From: Sulfurovaceae bacterium
GTDB taxonomy: Bacteria > Campylobacterota > Campylobacteria > Campylobacterales > Sulfurovaceae
Assembly: GCA_016744315.1 (NCBI GenBank)
Contig: JADGER010000006.1
Location: 1-37,996 of the forward strand
Direction: 5' to 3'
DNA length: 37,996 nucleotides
A program made the position numbers and the translations under genes. Below, piece by piece: positions 23,057 to 31,128 of the stretch. Positions within the stretch are counted from its first letter, which is position 1; every line of letters begins with the position of its first letter. The notes under the pieces were generated by a model. That model had not been told where the DNA came from. It saw only the letters and a list, made by a program, of their open reading frames with translations, and did no database searches.

Positions 23057-23659
23057 ATGTATAATAAAATAGTATTGATGGGAAACCTCACTAGAGATAT
23101 TGAGATTAGATATTCGCAAGGCGGTGGTGCTATCGGGAATACTGGTATTGCAACTAATCGTAAATGGAAATCTCAAACAGGTGAGCAAAAAGAAGAAGTA
23201 ATGTTTGTTGACCTTACCTTCTTTGGGCGAACTGCTGAAGTAGCCAATCAATACTTGCGTAAGGGAAGTAAAGTTTTAGTCGATGGTAGACTAAAACTAG
23301 ATCAGTGGACTGCACAAGATGGGACAAAAAGAAGCAAACATACAGTTGTTGTAGAGAACCTACAAATGATTGGTGGAAGAGAAGATAACCAAGGTGGTAA
23401 TGAGAGCTATAGCGGTGGTAGTGGATATAACCAAAATCAACCGCAACAAAACCAACCACAACAAAATCAGTATAGTGGTGGCAATCAGAACAACCAATAT
23501 AGTGGTGGACAAAATACAGCATCTCAATATGGTAACCAAAACTCTACACCTCCTCAATATGGTGGTGAGCAACCACAGAGCAGACCCCCACAGCAGACAC
23601 AAGCCACTACACCATCTATCCCAGAGATAGATATTAGTGAAGATGAAATACCATTCTAG
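23057..23659 (+). CDS. ssb: Single-stranded DNA-binding protein
   Basis: A 200-residue SSB. The OB fold is plain (MYNKIVLMGNLTRDIEIRYSQGG, NRKWKSQTGEQKEEVMFVDLTFFGRTAEVANQYLRKGSKVLVDGRL). A linker rich in Asn, Gln, Gly and Ser with short internal repeats (QPQQNQPQQNQYSGGNQNNQYSGG) spans ~112-185. The acidic tip EIDISEDEIPF ends in the conserved DEIPF that recruits partner proteins. AGGAG sits 8 bases before the ATG. It lies between rpsF and rpsR, the usual arrangement. Confidence 0.97.
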   Translation: MYNKIVLMGNLTRDIEIRYSQGGGAIGNTGIATNRKWKSQTGEQKEEVMFVDLTFFGRTAEVANQYLRKGSKVLVDGRLKLDQWTAQDGTKRSKHTVVVENLQMIGGREDNQGGNESYSGGSGYNQNQPQQNQPQQNQYSGGNQNNQYSGGQNTASQYGNQNSTPPQYGGEQPQSRPPQQTQATTPSIPEIDISEDEIPF

Positions 23660-23668
23660 GAGTATATT

Positions 23669-23932
23669 ATGGCAGAAAGAAGAAAGTTTAAAAAGAAATA
23701 TTGTAAATATTGTGAAGCAAAAGTAAGTTATATTGATTATAAAGATCTTGCACAATTTAAATTTAGTTTGAGTGAAAGATTTAAAATCATGCCAAGAAGA
23801 CTAACAGGAAACTGTAAAAAACACCAAGAGATGGTAACAATTGCTATCAAAAGAGCGCGTCAAACTGCACTTATTCCATATATCGTAGATAGAAAAAATG
23901 TAGTTGAAAATCCATTTGAGATGATCAAATAG
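23669..23932 (+). CDS. rpsR: 30S ribosomal protein S18
   Basis: An 87-residue S18 ([61 protein letters not shown]). The cysteines C18/C21 with C53-H56 resemble the zinc-binding form of S18. The gene follows ssb by 9 bases with AGGAG before the ATG and closes the operon in front of a hairpin terminator. Confidence 0.97.
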   Translation: MAERRKFKKKYCKYCEAKVSYIDYKDLAQFKFSLSERFKIMPRRLTGNCKKHQEMVTIAIKRARQTALIPYIVDRKNVVENPFEMIK

Positions 23933-23939
23933 AAACTTC

Positions 23940-23961
23940 AGTCTCCTTTTAGGAGGAGACT
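23940..23961. terminator. Hairpin between rpsR and the response regulator gene
   Basis: AGTCTCC pairs with GGAGACT around TTTTAGGA, followed by TTTAT on the plus strand. It also contains the stop codon of the convergent response regulator gene, so it may end both transcripts. Confidence 0.55.
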
Positions 23962-24341
23962 TTATGAATAGTAGCTATCAATTCATCCACAACAAAAGGT
24001 TTAGTAATATATGCTTCTACATTAAGATGTTTTATATTATATAAATTATAATCCTCATCGTATGCTGATATAATAATCACTGGTATCTCTTTATCTGACT
24101 CTCTAATTTTACTAATCATTGAAATTCCATTCATTAGAGGCATTTTTATATCTGTAATAATAAGATCATACTTAGCACTTTCATAACATGCCAACCCTTC
24201 CAAACCATTTTTAGCAATAGTTATATTCTCAAAAAAGATATCAAGCATTGTTTCTGTATCTTCTCGTACCATATCATTATCTTCTACATAGAGTAGAGAC
24301 ATTTTATTGGTTTTAGTAGTTAACTTATAAATATCTATCAT
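23949..24341 (-). CDS. Response regulator, receiver domain only (CheY-like)
   Basis: A 130-residue stand-alone receiver. The acidic pocket is in LLYVEDND (~17-23), the phosphorylation site is Asp64 in LIITDIKMP, the switch Ser is in VIIISAYD (~92) and the Lys is in AYITKPF (~114). There is no output domain, so it must act through protein contacts or as a phosphate relay. Its ATG overlaps the kinase gene's stop by 4 bases, which ties it to that sensor. Confidence 0.95.
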   Translation of the reverse strand: MIDIYKLTTKTNKMSLLYVEDNDMVREDTETMLDIFFENITIAKNGLEGLACYESAKYDLIITDIKMPLMNGISMISKIRESDKEIPVIIISAYDEDYNLYNIKHLNVEAYITKPFVVDELIATIHKVSS

Positions 24342-26170
24342 ACGGCAACCTTTATTGTAAAAATAGCACCCAATGCACTGTTTGTAACAGAAATACTACC
24401 CTTACAGTGATCTTCTATAATAATGCGACTCATATAAAGTCCAAGCCCTGTACCTTCTTGTTCTTTTGTACTAAAGTATGGCTTAAATATATTATGAATT
24501 ATTTCATCAGATATACCACCAGCATTATCACTTATCTCCAAAAATATCTCTGAGGCACTCTCGTAAGCCTTGATTGTAATAGCTGGATTTTCAATCTCTC
24601 TCTCTATCAAAACATCATAAGCATTTTGAATAATATTCAAGATTACCTGTTTAAACTCATTAATATATGTATTAATAATAATATCTTTTTGCAAATCAAG
24701 AGTTAATATAATCCCTTCATGATCTAAAGATGGTTTAATAATAATAGTTGTAGATTCTATGATCTTCTTAAAATTTCCCTCTTCTAATATTTTATCTTGC
24801 TTAAAGAAATCTCTAAAATCATTAATAGTGTCACTTAAATATTGTGAGTATAGTGTAATTTGATCAAGTTTTGTATCAAAAAAATCTTTCTCATAATTAT
24901 CAAGCATATTTCGTAGTTTTAGTGTACCAATTGTAGCACTAATCGCAGCTAAAGGCTGTCTCCACTGATGTGCTATCATACTAATCATCTCACCCATCTG
25001 AGCAAGTCTTGATTGTTGCATAAGATGTTCTAACATCTTTTGTTCTGAGTCAACTGCTTGGGCTAACTCTGTTTCAATTTCTGTAATATCCACAAACAAA
25101 ACTCGTATAAGCTCATACTCTTCAAATATATATTGAGAAATACTTAATGTATAACTAGCATCTTTTATTGTAATTCGTGCATCATTATTATAGCAATCTT
25201 GATTTATATCATCTACTATAGACTTCCAGAATTTTTTATCAATAATTGTACAAATATCATCATCAAGAACATTACCAAAAATATCTTTAGCTTTGTTATT
25301 AAGCCAATGGATATGATGAGAACTCTTGGTGCTAAAAAGTTCTATTACCATATTTGGAAGTGAATCAAGTGTATTTTTGGCTATTTTAAGTTTCTGTTCA
25401 ATAAGATTTGCATAGTTACCTTTGATATTTTTCATAATATCTCTTGTCCCTATAATCCCTATAACTTCTAAATTTTCATCTGTAACAACAAGTCGTCTAA
25501 TCTTCTTTTGTGTCATAAGTTCTGTTGCATCTGCTATAATCGTATCTTGATCTATAGTCACAACAGGACTACTCATAACATCCTTTACAGCAGTTGTTAA
25601 TGGAGTTTTATTATTAATAACCTTAATAAGATCTCGTTCAGTAAAAATACCAAGCAATTTATTTTTATCTTTTACGACAACAGAACCAATAGACTGCTCT
25701 CTCATAATTTTTAGGCTATGCTCAAGACTTTCCAGAGGAGATACATAAATAACTTCTTGATTATTTCCTATAATATTTGAGACAGAGAGATGAATACGAT
25801 AGGTATCCCGTTCTATATAGTTTAAAATCATTTCTTGAGTTAGAATACCAATAAAACGATTTTCATCATCTTTGATAATTAATCTTCTAATATTATTATC
25901 AATCAAAATATGTAAAGCATAATCTAAAGAACGATCAAGATGAATACAGATAAGAGATGTTTTATAATATCTTAATGCTCGAACATTTAAGGATATTTTT
26001 TGTTTTAGTATAAGAAGTAGATCTCTCTCTGTTAGTATACCTACAGCTCTATCAGCATCCAAAAAGACAACTATTCCTTCTCCATTTTTAAGCATAAGAC
26101 TAATAGCATCATCCAAAGAAGCATTTTTATCAATAGAAATATTCTCTTTTTTGGCTATATCTTCAATCAT
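24338..26170 (-). CDS. Soluble hybrid sensor: four CBS domains, PAS-like region and histidine kinase
   Basis: A 610-residue histidine kinase without membrane segments. Residues 1-250 contain four CBS repeats (for example GIVVFLDADRAVGILTERDLLLIL, SIGSVVVKDKNKLLGIFTERDLIKVI, KKIRRLVVTDENLEVIGIIGTRDIM), so two Bateman modules that usually bind adenosine nucleotides. A PAS-like stretch follows at ~265-370. The H box is MGEMISMIAHQWRQPLAAI with His401; the ATPase has N box NIIQNAYDVL, G1 EISDNAGGIS and G2 EGTGLGLYMSRIII. The HQWRQPL form is common in Campylobacterota. CBS input suggests sensing of cell energy state (ATP/AMP or similar), an inference from the domain. The partner is the overlapping response regulator. 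Confidence 0.93.
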   Translation of the reverse strand: MIEDIAKKENISIDKNASLDDAISLMLKNGEGIVVFLDADRAVGILTERDLLLILKQKISLNVRALRYYKTSLICIHLDRSLDYALHILIDNNIRRLIIKDDENRFIGILTQEMILNYIERDTYRIHLSVSNIIGNNQEVIYVSPLESLEHSLKIMREQSIGSVVVKDKNKLLGIFTERDLIKVINNKTPLTTAVKDVMSSPVVTIDQDTIIADATELMTQKKIRRLVVTDENLEVIGIIGTRDIMKNIKGNYANLIEQKLKIAKNTLDSLPNMVIELFSTKSSHHIHWLNNKAKDIFGNVLDDDICTIIDKKFWKSIVDDINQDCYNNDARITIKDASYTLSISQYIFEEYELIRVLFVDITEIETELAQAVDSEQKMLEHLMQQSRLAQMGEMISMIAHQWRQPLAAISATIGTLKLRNMLDNYEKDFFDTKLDQITLYSQYLSDTINDFRDFFKQDKILEEGNFKKIIESTTIIIKPSLDHEGIILTLDLQKDIIINTYINEFKQVILNIIQNAYDVLIEREIENPAITIKAYESASEIFLEISDNAGGISDEIIHNIFKPYFSTKEQEGTGLGLYMSRIIIEDHCKGSISVTNSALGAIFTIKVAV

Positions 26171-26263
26171 ATTAAACCCTATTTTCTTATAATAAAAATA
26201 TTATAACTTCTTTTTTATTCTTTACACTTGATAGAAAACTCATAAGATATAAAAATTTTATGT

Positions 26264-26269
26264 TACAAT
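26264..26269 (+). promoter_or_regulatory. -10-like TACAAT directly before the DUF4178 module
   Basis: TTACAAT ends six bases before the ATG at 26275, so transcription would start around the start codon. No ribosome site is seen before either of the two adjacent ATGs. This is a second possible leaderless message in the window. Confidence 0.4.
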
Positions 26270-26274
26270 AAAGA

Positions 26275-26898
26275 ATGATGAAACATTTTGATACTCCGTA
26301 CAAAACTATCAACTGCCCACAATGTGGGGCTTCACTACCACTCTATTTTGCTCATGCAAAGTTGGCACAATGTGAATTTTGTCACTCAACACTCTTTTTA
26401 GATGATGCATCAGCAAGAGTTGCAGGAGAATCTTCTGTATTAGCTCCTGAACCCTCTTTAATCAAACTCAATCAAGCATTTTCTTATAATAAAAAACATT
26501 ATCTTCCTATAGGAATGATTCGCTACTCTTATGGACGAGGCTTTTGGGAAGAGTGGTGGATAAAAGATAGCTCTGGAGAGGAATATTGGCTAAGTGTTGA
26601 TGAAGGAGATGTGGTACTTGAAAGACTTATTGCAAATGAAGAAGATGTTAGTATCTTCAAAGATGCAATTATTGGTCAAAAAATAGGTTCAAAATGGATT
26701 ATATCTGAGATAGGTATAGGTGTATGTGAAGGCTTTATAGGTCTTTTACCCAAAACTATTACTATAGGGCAAGAGCATACATATCTACACCTCTCAGGCT
26801 ACCATGCACAGCTTAAAACTTTGGAATTACATACATCCAGGATGCAGAGCTATATAGGTAAATGGCTGAATACTTTTGATATTAGGGAGGCTTTATGA
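26275..26898 (+). CDS. Zinc-ribbon DUF4178 protein
   Basis: A 207-residue protein with an N-terminal zinc ribbon (CPQCGASLPLYFAH..., Cys14, 17, 33, 36) and a DUF4178-like beta domain (LPIGMIRYSYGRGFWEEWWIKDSSGEEYWLSVDEGDVVL). No membrane segment. The biochemical role of DUF4178 is not established; it tends to occur with DUF350 membrane proteins, as here, and I recall polyamine-synthesis genes in some such clusters, though none is present here. The gene overlaps the next by 4 bases. Two ATG codons stand in tandem; either could be used. Confidence 0.75.
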   Translation: MMKHFDTPYKTINCPQCGASLPLYFAHAKLAQCEFCHSTLFLDDASARVAGESSVLAPEPSLIKLNQAFSYNKKHYLPIGMIRYSYGRGFWEEWWIKDSSGEEYWLSVDEGDVVLERLIANEEDVSIFKDAIIGQKIGSKWIISEIGIGVCEGFIGLLPKTITIGQEHTYLHLSGYHAQLKTLELHTSRMQSYIGKWLNTFDIREAL

Positions 26899-28112
26899 GT
26901 TCAGAAAAATCCTCTCTGAAAGCTATCAAATGTACCAACTGTGCTGCACCACTTAAGCTCCTTGGTGGTGGGCGTATTACTACTATTACTTGTGAATATT
27001 GTAATAGCCTTTTAGATATGAATGATGAATATAAGGTACTAGTACAGTTTAAGGATAAATATCGCCCTATTGTACCCTTTACACTCGGAATGCAAGGGAA
27101 GATTAAAGATATTGAGTGGATGATTATAGGCTGGATAGTCTATCGTACTCAAGACAAAGAAGAGTGGAGTGAGTTTTTTCTTTATTCTCCACTCTATGGA
27201 TATGCATGGCTTATTTATGAAGAGGGAGAACTCTTTTTTAGTAAAAGAGTTCGTGACTTTAAACTGCGTGAATGGATAGAGAAAAAAAAGTCCAAAACAA
27301 TATTCTATCAAAAAGGACATTACTTAGCCAAAGAAGAGTCATATTCTGCCAAAATTCATTTTGTCCAAGGAGAACTTAGTTTTATAGCTAAAGCTGGTGA
27401 TAGAGTCCAGTATTGGGATTATGTTGGTATCAGAAGAAAATCTTTATCAATAGAAAAAATAGATAATGAAATAGAAGTCTACCTCAATGAAAAACTTGAT
27501 CCACAAATAATATATAAAAGTTTTAAGGTCAAAGAGAAAGACCAAATCAAAGCCAAACAGGATCTGATAGATAAAGTATTTGAAGAAGAGAGTTTAGACA
27601 AGACTGAAAAGTCTTTTTCTTTTTTTAATATATGGATGCTCAATCTAGTAGCTATACTTTTTGTTGCTATTATTCTCTCATTTTTTATCAATACTACTCT
27701 TATCAACGAAAGTAGTACGCAAGCCTTTAGTAAAGAGTTTACAATTAGCTCTGATACATTTATAAGTACAATAGAACTCAAAGCCCCCTCCCCTAGAATT
27801 TTAAATACTTGTCGCTTAAGTCTCTATCAATCTAAGAAAAAGATTTTTGCTATTGATAAAAATAGTATTTTTCCTTATACTAAAGATTTTAGGTCTACTT
27901 GGGAAAAGGGTGATGATGAAGTTTTGATATATATTAAATTAGCAAAAGGTCAGTATCGTCTACAACTAGAACGCACAAAGGCTACTGCTCTTAAAAATAA
28001 TCAAAAGATTATTATAATTATTCAAGAGAGAGTTATGCGTCTATTCTATATAGTTCCTTTGTTTATACTAATGTTAATTATGCTATTTTTTACAAGGAGA
28101 AGGAATATATGA
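26895..28112 (+). CDS. Zinc-ribbon DUF4178 membrane protein
   Basis: A 405-residue relative of the previous protein. It has the same zinc ribbon (CTNCAAPLKLLGGG..CEYC, Cys13, 16, 33, 36) and a DUF4178 domain (GMQGKIKDIEWMIIGWIVYRTQDKEEWSEFFLYSPLYGYAWLIYEEGE). It then has a membrane helix (NLVAILFVAIILSFFI, ~250-266), an outside domain (TFISTIELKAPSPRILNTCRLSLY...) and a last helix (IVPLFILMLIMLFF) with an RRRNI end. The soluble zinc domain would face the cytoplasm and the middle domain the periplasm. It overlaps both neighbours by 4 bases, so the four genes form a tight operon. Confidence 0.75.
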   Translation: MSSEKSSLKAIKCTNCAAPLKLLGGGRITTITCEYCNSLLDMNDEYKVLVQFKDKYRPIVPFTLGMQGKIKDIEWMIIGWIVYRTQDKEEWSEFFLYSPLYGYAWLIYEEGELFFSKRVRDFKLREWIEKKKSKTIFYQKGHYLAKEESYSAKIHFVQGELSFIAKAGDRVQYWDYVGIRRKSLSIEKIDNEIEVYLNEKLDPQIIYKSFKVKEKDQIKAKQDLIDKVFEEESLDKTEKSFSFFNIWMLNLVAILFVAIILSFFINTTLINESSTQAFSKEFTISSDTFISTIELKAPSPRILNTCRLSLYQSKKKIFAIDKNSIFPYTKDFRSTWEKGDDEVLIYIKLAKGQYRLQLERTKATALKNNQKIIIIIQERVMRLFYIVPLFILMLIMLFFTRRRNI

Positions 28113-28294
28113 GTAAAATAATCTTGATACTCTTCTCTCTTCTTACCATAGGAAGTCTATTTATAACCTATAAAGGTAGTAACTTAGAGGGAATCAAAAC
28201 CCATTCAACACTCAAACAAGTCAGATCGAGCCATGCAGGAAGTTGGGGTGGTAGTAGTGGAAGTAGTAGCAGTGGATTTAGCTCGGGTAAATAA
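28109..28294 (+). CDS. Small membrane or secreted protein with Gly/Ser-rich tail
   Basis: A 61-residue protein. A hydrophobic N-terminal helix (IILILFSLLTIGSLFITY) is either a signal peptide or an anchor, and the C-terminus is GSWGGSSGSSSSGFSSGK. It overlaps the DUF4178 gene by 4 bases (ATGA), which supports it as a real gene. No function is known to me. Confidence 0.65.
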   Translation: MSKIILILFSLLTIGSLFITYKGSNLEGIKTHSTLKQVRSSHAGSWGGSSGSSSSGFSSGK

Positions 28295-28310
28295 AATTTT
28301 AGGAGAAGAC

Positions 28311-28526
28311 ATGAATGAATCAACACTTATAGGACAGGTAAGCGGAACACTCTTATATGCATTTATAGGAACTGTTGTTTTTCTTATAGTTATATTTTTA
28401 ATAGAGAGTATTACAAAATTTTCTATTCAAAAACAGGTAGTAGAAGATGGAAATATAGCTGTTGCTATTGTATTAGCTTCAATTATAGCATCATTAGGCA
28501 TGATTGTCTCTTCTGCCATAGGTTAG
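28311..28526 (+). CDS. DUF350 family small membrane protein
   Basis: A 71-residue protein with two membrane helices (GTLLYAFIGTVVFLIVIFLIESI and VAIVLASIIASLGMIVSSAIG) and the connecting FSIQKQVVEDGNIAVAI typical of DUF350. The track extends 26 codons upstream through another frame of the preceding gene; the ATG at 28311, with AGGAG 6 bases upstream, is clearly the start. It ends the DUF4178 operon. Confidence 0.82.
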   Translation: MNESTLIGQVSGTLLYAFIGTVVFLIVIFLIESITKFSIQKQVVEDGNIAVAIVLASIIASLGMIVSSAIG

Positions 28527-28572
28527 AAGTGCTAGTTTTATCTTTTTCAAGATAGCTATTATTATTCTTAAG

Positions 28573-28578
28573 TATAAT
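28573..28578 (+). promoter_or_regulatory. -10 box TATAAT of the NuoG-like gene
   Basis: AAGTATAATTG lies 39 bases before the ATG; AAGGAG is the ribosome site, 5 bases from the start. Confidence 0.55.
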
Positions 28579-28616
28579 TGCATAATTATCCTCTCTAACA
28601 AACTTAAGGAGTCCAA

Positions 28617-29984
28617 ATGAGTCTCGTACATATCACTGTTGACAATACCAATATAGAGGTAGAAGATGGTGCATTACTTATTGATATACTACTTAACAAT
28701 AGTATCAAAATACCACACTTTTGTTACCATGAGGCATTAGGTGCAGATGGAAATTGCAGAATGTGCATGGTAGCCATAGAAGGACAAAAACGCCCACAAA
28801 TTGCTTGTGATACTTTTGTCAAAGAGGGAATGAAAGTCTTTACAAATAGCCCTATAATACAATCAGTACAACAAGATATACTAGAACTAGAGTTAATAAA
28901 CCATCCTATAGATTGTCCTGTATGTGACCAAGCAGGAGAGTGTAAACTTCAAGATTATTATATGGATTATGGTCTGAACCATTCCAAAGTAGAGGTAGCA
29001 GACAAAGTATCTCATAGCAAACATATAGACCTAGGTTCAGAAGTTATGTTAGACCAAGAACGATGTGTATTGTGTGCTAGATGTACTCGTTTTACCTCTG
29101 ATATTACCAAAACACACGAATTAGGTATTATAGGCAGAGCAGACCATGCCAGAGTCTCTACAATGCCAAACAAAAAACTTGACAATCCTTATGCTATGAA
29201 TATTGTAGATTTATGTCCTGTTGGTGCGTTAACAAGCAAAGATTTTAGATTTTCTCAGCGAACTTGGTTTCTCAAAAACACTTCTTCTATCTGCCATGGC
29301 TGTGCAACAGGATGTAATATCTCTATTGATCACAACAAAGAAAAGTATAAAGATGCCAAAATATACCGTTTTAGACCTCGAATAAATAAAGCTGTAAATG
29401 GACACTTTATCTGTGATACAGGACGACTAAGCTATAAACAACTCCAAGAAAATAGACAAGAAGAGATTAGCTATAATCAAAAAACTATAGAACAGTCTCT
29501 CGCTTTAGAAAATTTTCAAGAGCTAAAAGATAGCAGTAAAAATATCACTATTTTTGTAGATGCAAACCTCTACACAGAAGAATTAGAAGCAATCAAAGAA
29601 TATGCCAAGCAAATAAAAGCATCACTCTATTGTCCTTTAGATGTTTATCAAGATGAGAGCTTTGGCGATGAGTGGCTCAAATCATCTCAAAGAGTAGCCA
29701 ATGCTAAAGCCATAGAACTCTTAGATATTACAACAACTATATCTCCACTAGAAGAGATTGATCTCCTCATCAATTTCAACCACCCAAATCCACCCAAAGC
29801 AAAAAATAGTATATCATTTCAAACACATCAAAAACAAAAAGCAACTCTTATCTTCCCCTTAGCAGTATTTAGCGAAAGTAATGGAAGTATCATAAATAAA
29901 GATAATATCGTACAACAGTGCCAAAAAGCCATATTTAGAAACACCCCTATTCCAACAGCATTGGAGTGGTTAGAGGTGTTATAG
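28617..29984 (+). CDS. nuoG: Short NuoG-like iron-sulfur protein (NADH-quinone oxidoreductase subunit G type)
   Basis: A 455-residue protein with the full N-terminal cofactor set of NuoG: a [2Fe-2S] site (Cys36, 47, 50, 64), the His-Cys cluster (NHPIDCPVCDQAGEC: His96, Cys100, 103, 109), a [4Fe-4S] site (CVLCARC at 150-156 with Cys200) and a fourth (CHGCATGC at 226-233 with Cys256), the N7-type cluster. After ~260 a short, poorly conserved part replaces most of the molybdopterin-type domain; usual NuoG proteins are roughly 700-900 residues. It lies alone, far from any other nuo gene in the window. It could be a true small subunit G or an electron-transfer subunit of another complex (such as a hydrogenase or formate dehydrogenase partner). 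Confidence 0.85.
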   Translation: MSLVHITVDNTNIEVEDGALLIDILLNNSIKIPHFCYHEALGADGNCRMCMVAIEGQKRPQIACDTFVKEGMKVFTNSPIIQSVQQDILELELINHPIDCPVCDQAGECKLQDYYMDYGLNHSKVEVADKVSHSKHIDLGSEVMLDQERCVLCARCTRFTSDITKTHELGIIGRADHARVSTMPNKKLDNPYAMNIVDLCPVGALTSKDFRFSQRTWFLKNTSSICHGCATGCNISIDHNKEKYKDAKIYRFRPRINKAVNGHFICDTGRLSYKQLQENRQEEISYNQKTIEQSLALENFQELKDSSKNITIFVDANLYTEELEAIKEYAKQIKASLYCPLDVYQDESFGDEWLKSSQRVANAKAIELLDITTTISPLEEIDLLINFNHPNPPKAKNSISFQTHQKQKATLIFPLAVFSESNGSIINKDNIVQQCQKAIFRNTPIPTALEWLEVL

Positions 29985-29998
29985 AACTTTTTATAGGA

Positions 29999-30013
29999 TG
30001 GGAGAAAATCCCA
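29999..30013. terminator. Short hairpin between convergent genes
   Basis: TGGGA and TCCCA pair around GAAAA between the NuoG-like gene and the small reverse-strand gene; GG/CC just outside could extend the stem past one mismatch. There is no clear run of T on either side. Confidence 0.3.
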
Positions 30014-30018
30014 CCAAA

Positions 30019-30300
30019 TTAGTTTATCATATAATCAATTACTATTGAAATAGATATTGCGATAATACCTATTCTAAAACTTATAATTCTGATCTTTGTT
30101 GCGTAATATTGATGCCATGTATTATTAATAAACTTTTGTTCTATAGAAGAACGAGACTCTTTTAGTTTTTCTGAAACACGAAAATATTTTTCTCTTCTTT
30201 TTTTGTTCATAAAGTCAGCACTAAGAAATTGTGAACAAAACATAACTAAACTAGTTAGCAAAAATAAAAATCCTACTAAATTTAATATATTAATAAGCAT
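30019..30300 (-). CDS. Small membrane protein of unknown function
   Basis: A 93-residue protein with two hydrophobic helices (ILNLVGFLFLLTSLVMFCSQFL and RIGIIAISISIVIDYMI) around a basic, soluble middle (MNKKRREKYFRVSEKLKESRSS). I recognise no family. It lies 18 bases after the permease gene on the same strand, so it is probably the last gene of the glgB operon. Function is open. Confidence 0.65.
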   Translation of the reverse strand: MLINILNLVGFLFLLTSLVMFCSQFLSADFMNKKRREKYFRVSEKLKESRSSIEQKFINNTWHQYYATKIRIISFRIGIIAISISIVIDYMIN

Positions 30301-30318
30301 AACTTCTATTTTGAACCA

Positions 30319-31125
30319 TCAACTCATCTTCTCTTTTTGGTTAAATTTCTCTTGGAGATAATCACTCAGAAGTATTAAAGAGAAGGTAATCAAAAATATC
30401 ATAAATCCGGGGAAGAAGCTTACCCACCAAGCTATTTGCATTATTGATTTACCATCACTTAGTATACTTCCCCAACTCATATTTGGTGGGGTTACTCCTA
30501 AACCTAAGTAGCTAAGTCCACTCTCTGCTAATATTGCACCACTTACTCCAAAAGTAAAACTTACCAAGAAAATAGGTGCAAGAAGAGGAATAAAATATTT
30601 GAATATAATTTTGAGCCTAGGAACTTTGGCTACAGTGAGAATTTTAATAAAAGGTTGTGTGGCTATACGGTAGCTTTCTGCACGGATAAGTCTAGAAGTT
30701 CCCATCCATCCTGTAATAGAAATAACAATAATAAGAATAGGTGTTGATGCAGAAATATAACTAGCAAGAGCAAGAAGCAAGAAAAATGTGGGGAAAGTCA
30801 AAAATAGGTCTACTATTATAATAAAACTTTTATCAAAATTTCCTCGTAAATATCCTGCACTCACTCCCAAAATTAATCCTATTAACGAGGCTATTACAGC
30901 AGATCCCACACCAATAATCAAAGATACCTGTCCTCCTTGCATAATACGAGCAAGCATATCTCTACCAAGTCTATCTGTCCCCATAAGGTGTTCTAGGCTT
31001 GGTGCTTGGAGTATGGTATTTGGATTGAGTTCAAAAGGAGAGTGAGCATAAAAAAGAGGAGCTACAAATACTAAAAGAAATATCCCAATAATAATATTAA
31101 GACTAATTGTAGCTCTTTTGAGCAT
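30319..31125 (-). CDS. ABC transporter permease, OppC/DppC family
   Basis: A 268-residue inner-membrane permease. N-terminal HSPFELNPNTILQAPSLEHLMGTDRLGRDMLARIMQGGQVSLIIGVGSAVIASLIGLILG is the family's standard opening. The coupling loop is SYRIATQPFIKILTVAKVPRLKIIFKYFIPLLAP, and GVTPPNMSWGSILSDG lies near the end. It forms half of the channel in peptide or nickel importers, but no OppB, ATPase or binding protein gene is next to it here. In some Campylobacterota permeases of this kind sit alone near rsmD; whether it works with distant partners is unknown. It begins 3 bases after rsmD. Confidence 0.9.
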   Translation of the reverse strand: MLKRATISLNIIIGIFLLVFVAPLFYAHSPFELNPNTILQAPSLEHLMGTDRLGRDMLARIMQGGQVSLIIGVGSAVIASLIGLILGVSAGYLRGNFDKSFIIIVDLFLTFPTFFLLLALASYISASTPILIIVISITGWMGTSRLIRAESYRIATQPFIKILTVAKVPRLKIIFKYFIPLLAPIFLVSFTFGVSGAILAESGLSYLGLGVTPPNMSWGSILSDGKSIMQIAWWVSFFPGFMIFLITFSLILLSDYLQEKFNQKEKMS

Positions 31126-31128
31126 TTT

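Noticed and set aside
22790-23251. Reverse-strand ORF of 153 residues over rpsF/ssb, rich in Cys, Phe and Ser repeats
   Set aside because: It is the antisense shadow of the rpsF tandem repeat; it has no ribosome site and lies across two certain genes.
23360-23755. Reverse-strand ORF of 131 residues over ssb and rpsR
   Set aside because: A shadow of the ssb low-complexity linker; both forward genes are certain.
28539-28554. TATCTT/AAGATA hairpin after the DUF350 gene as a terminator
   Set aside because: A short, AT-rich stem without a T-run afterwards; too weak to call.
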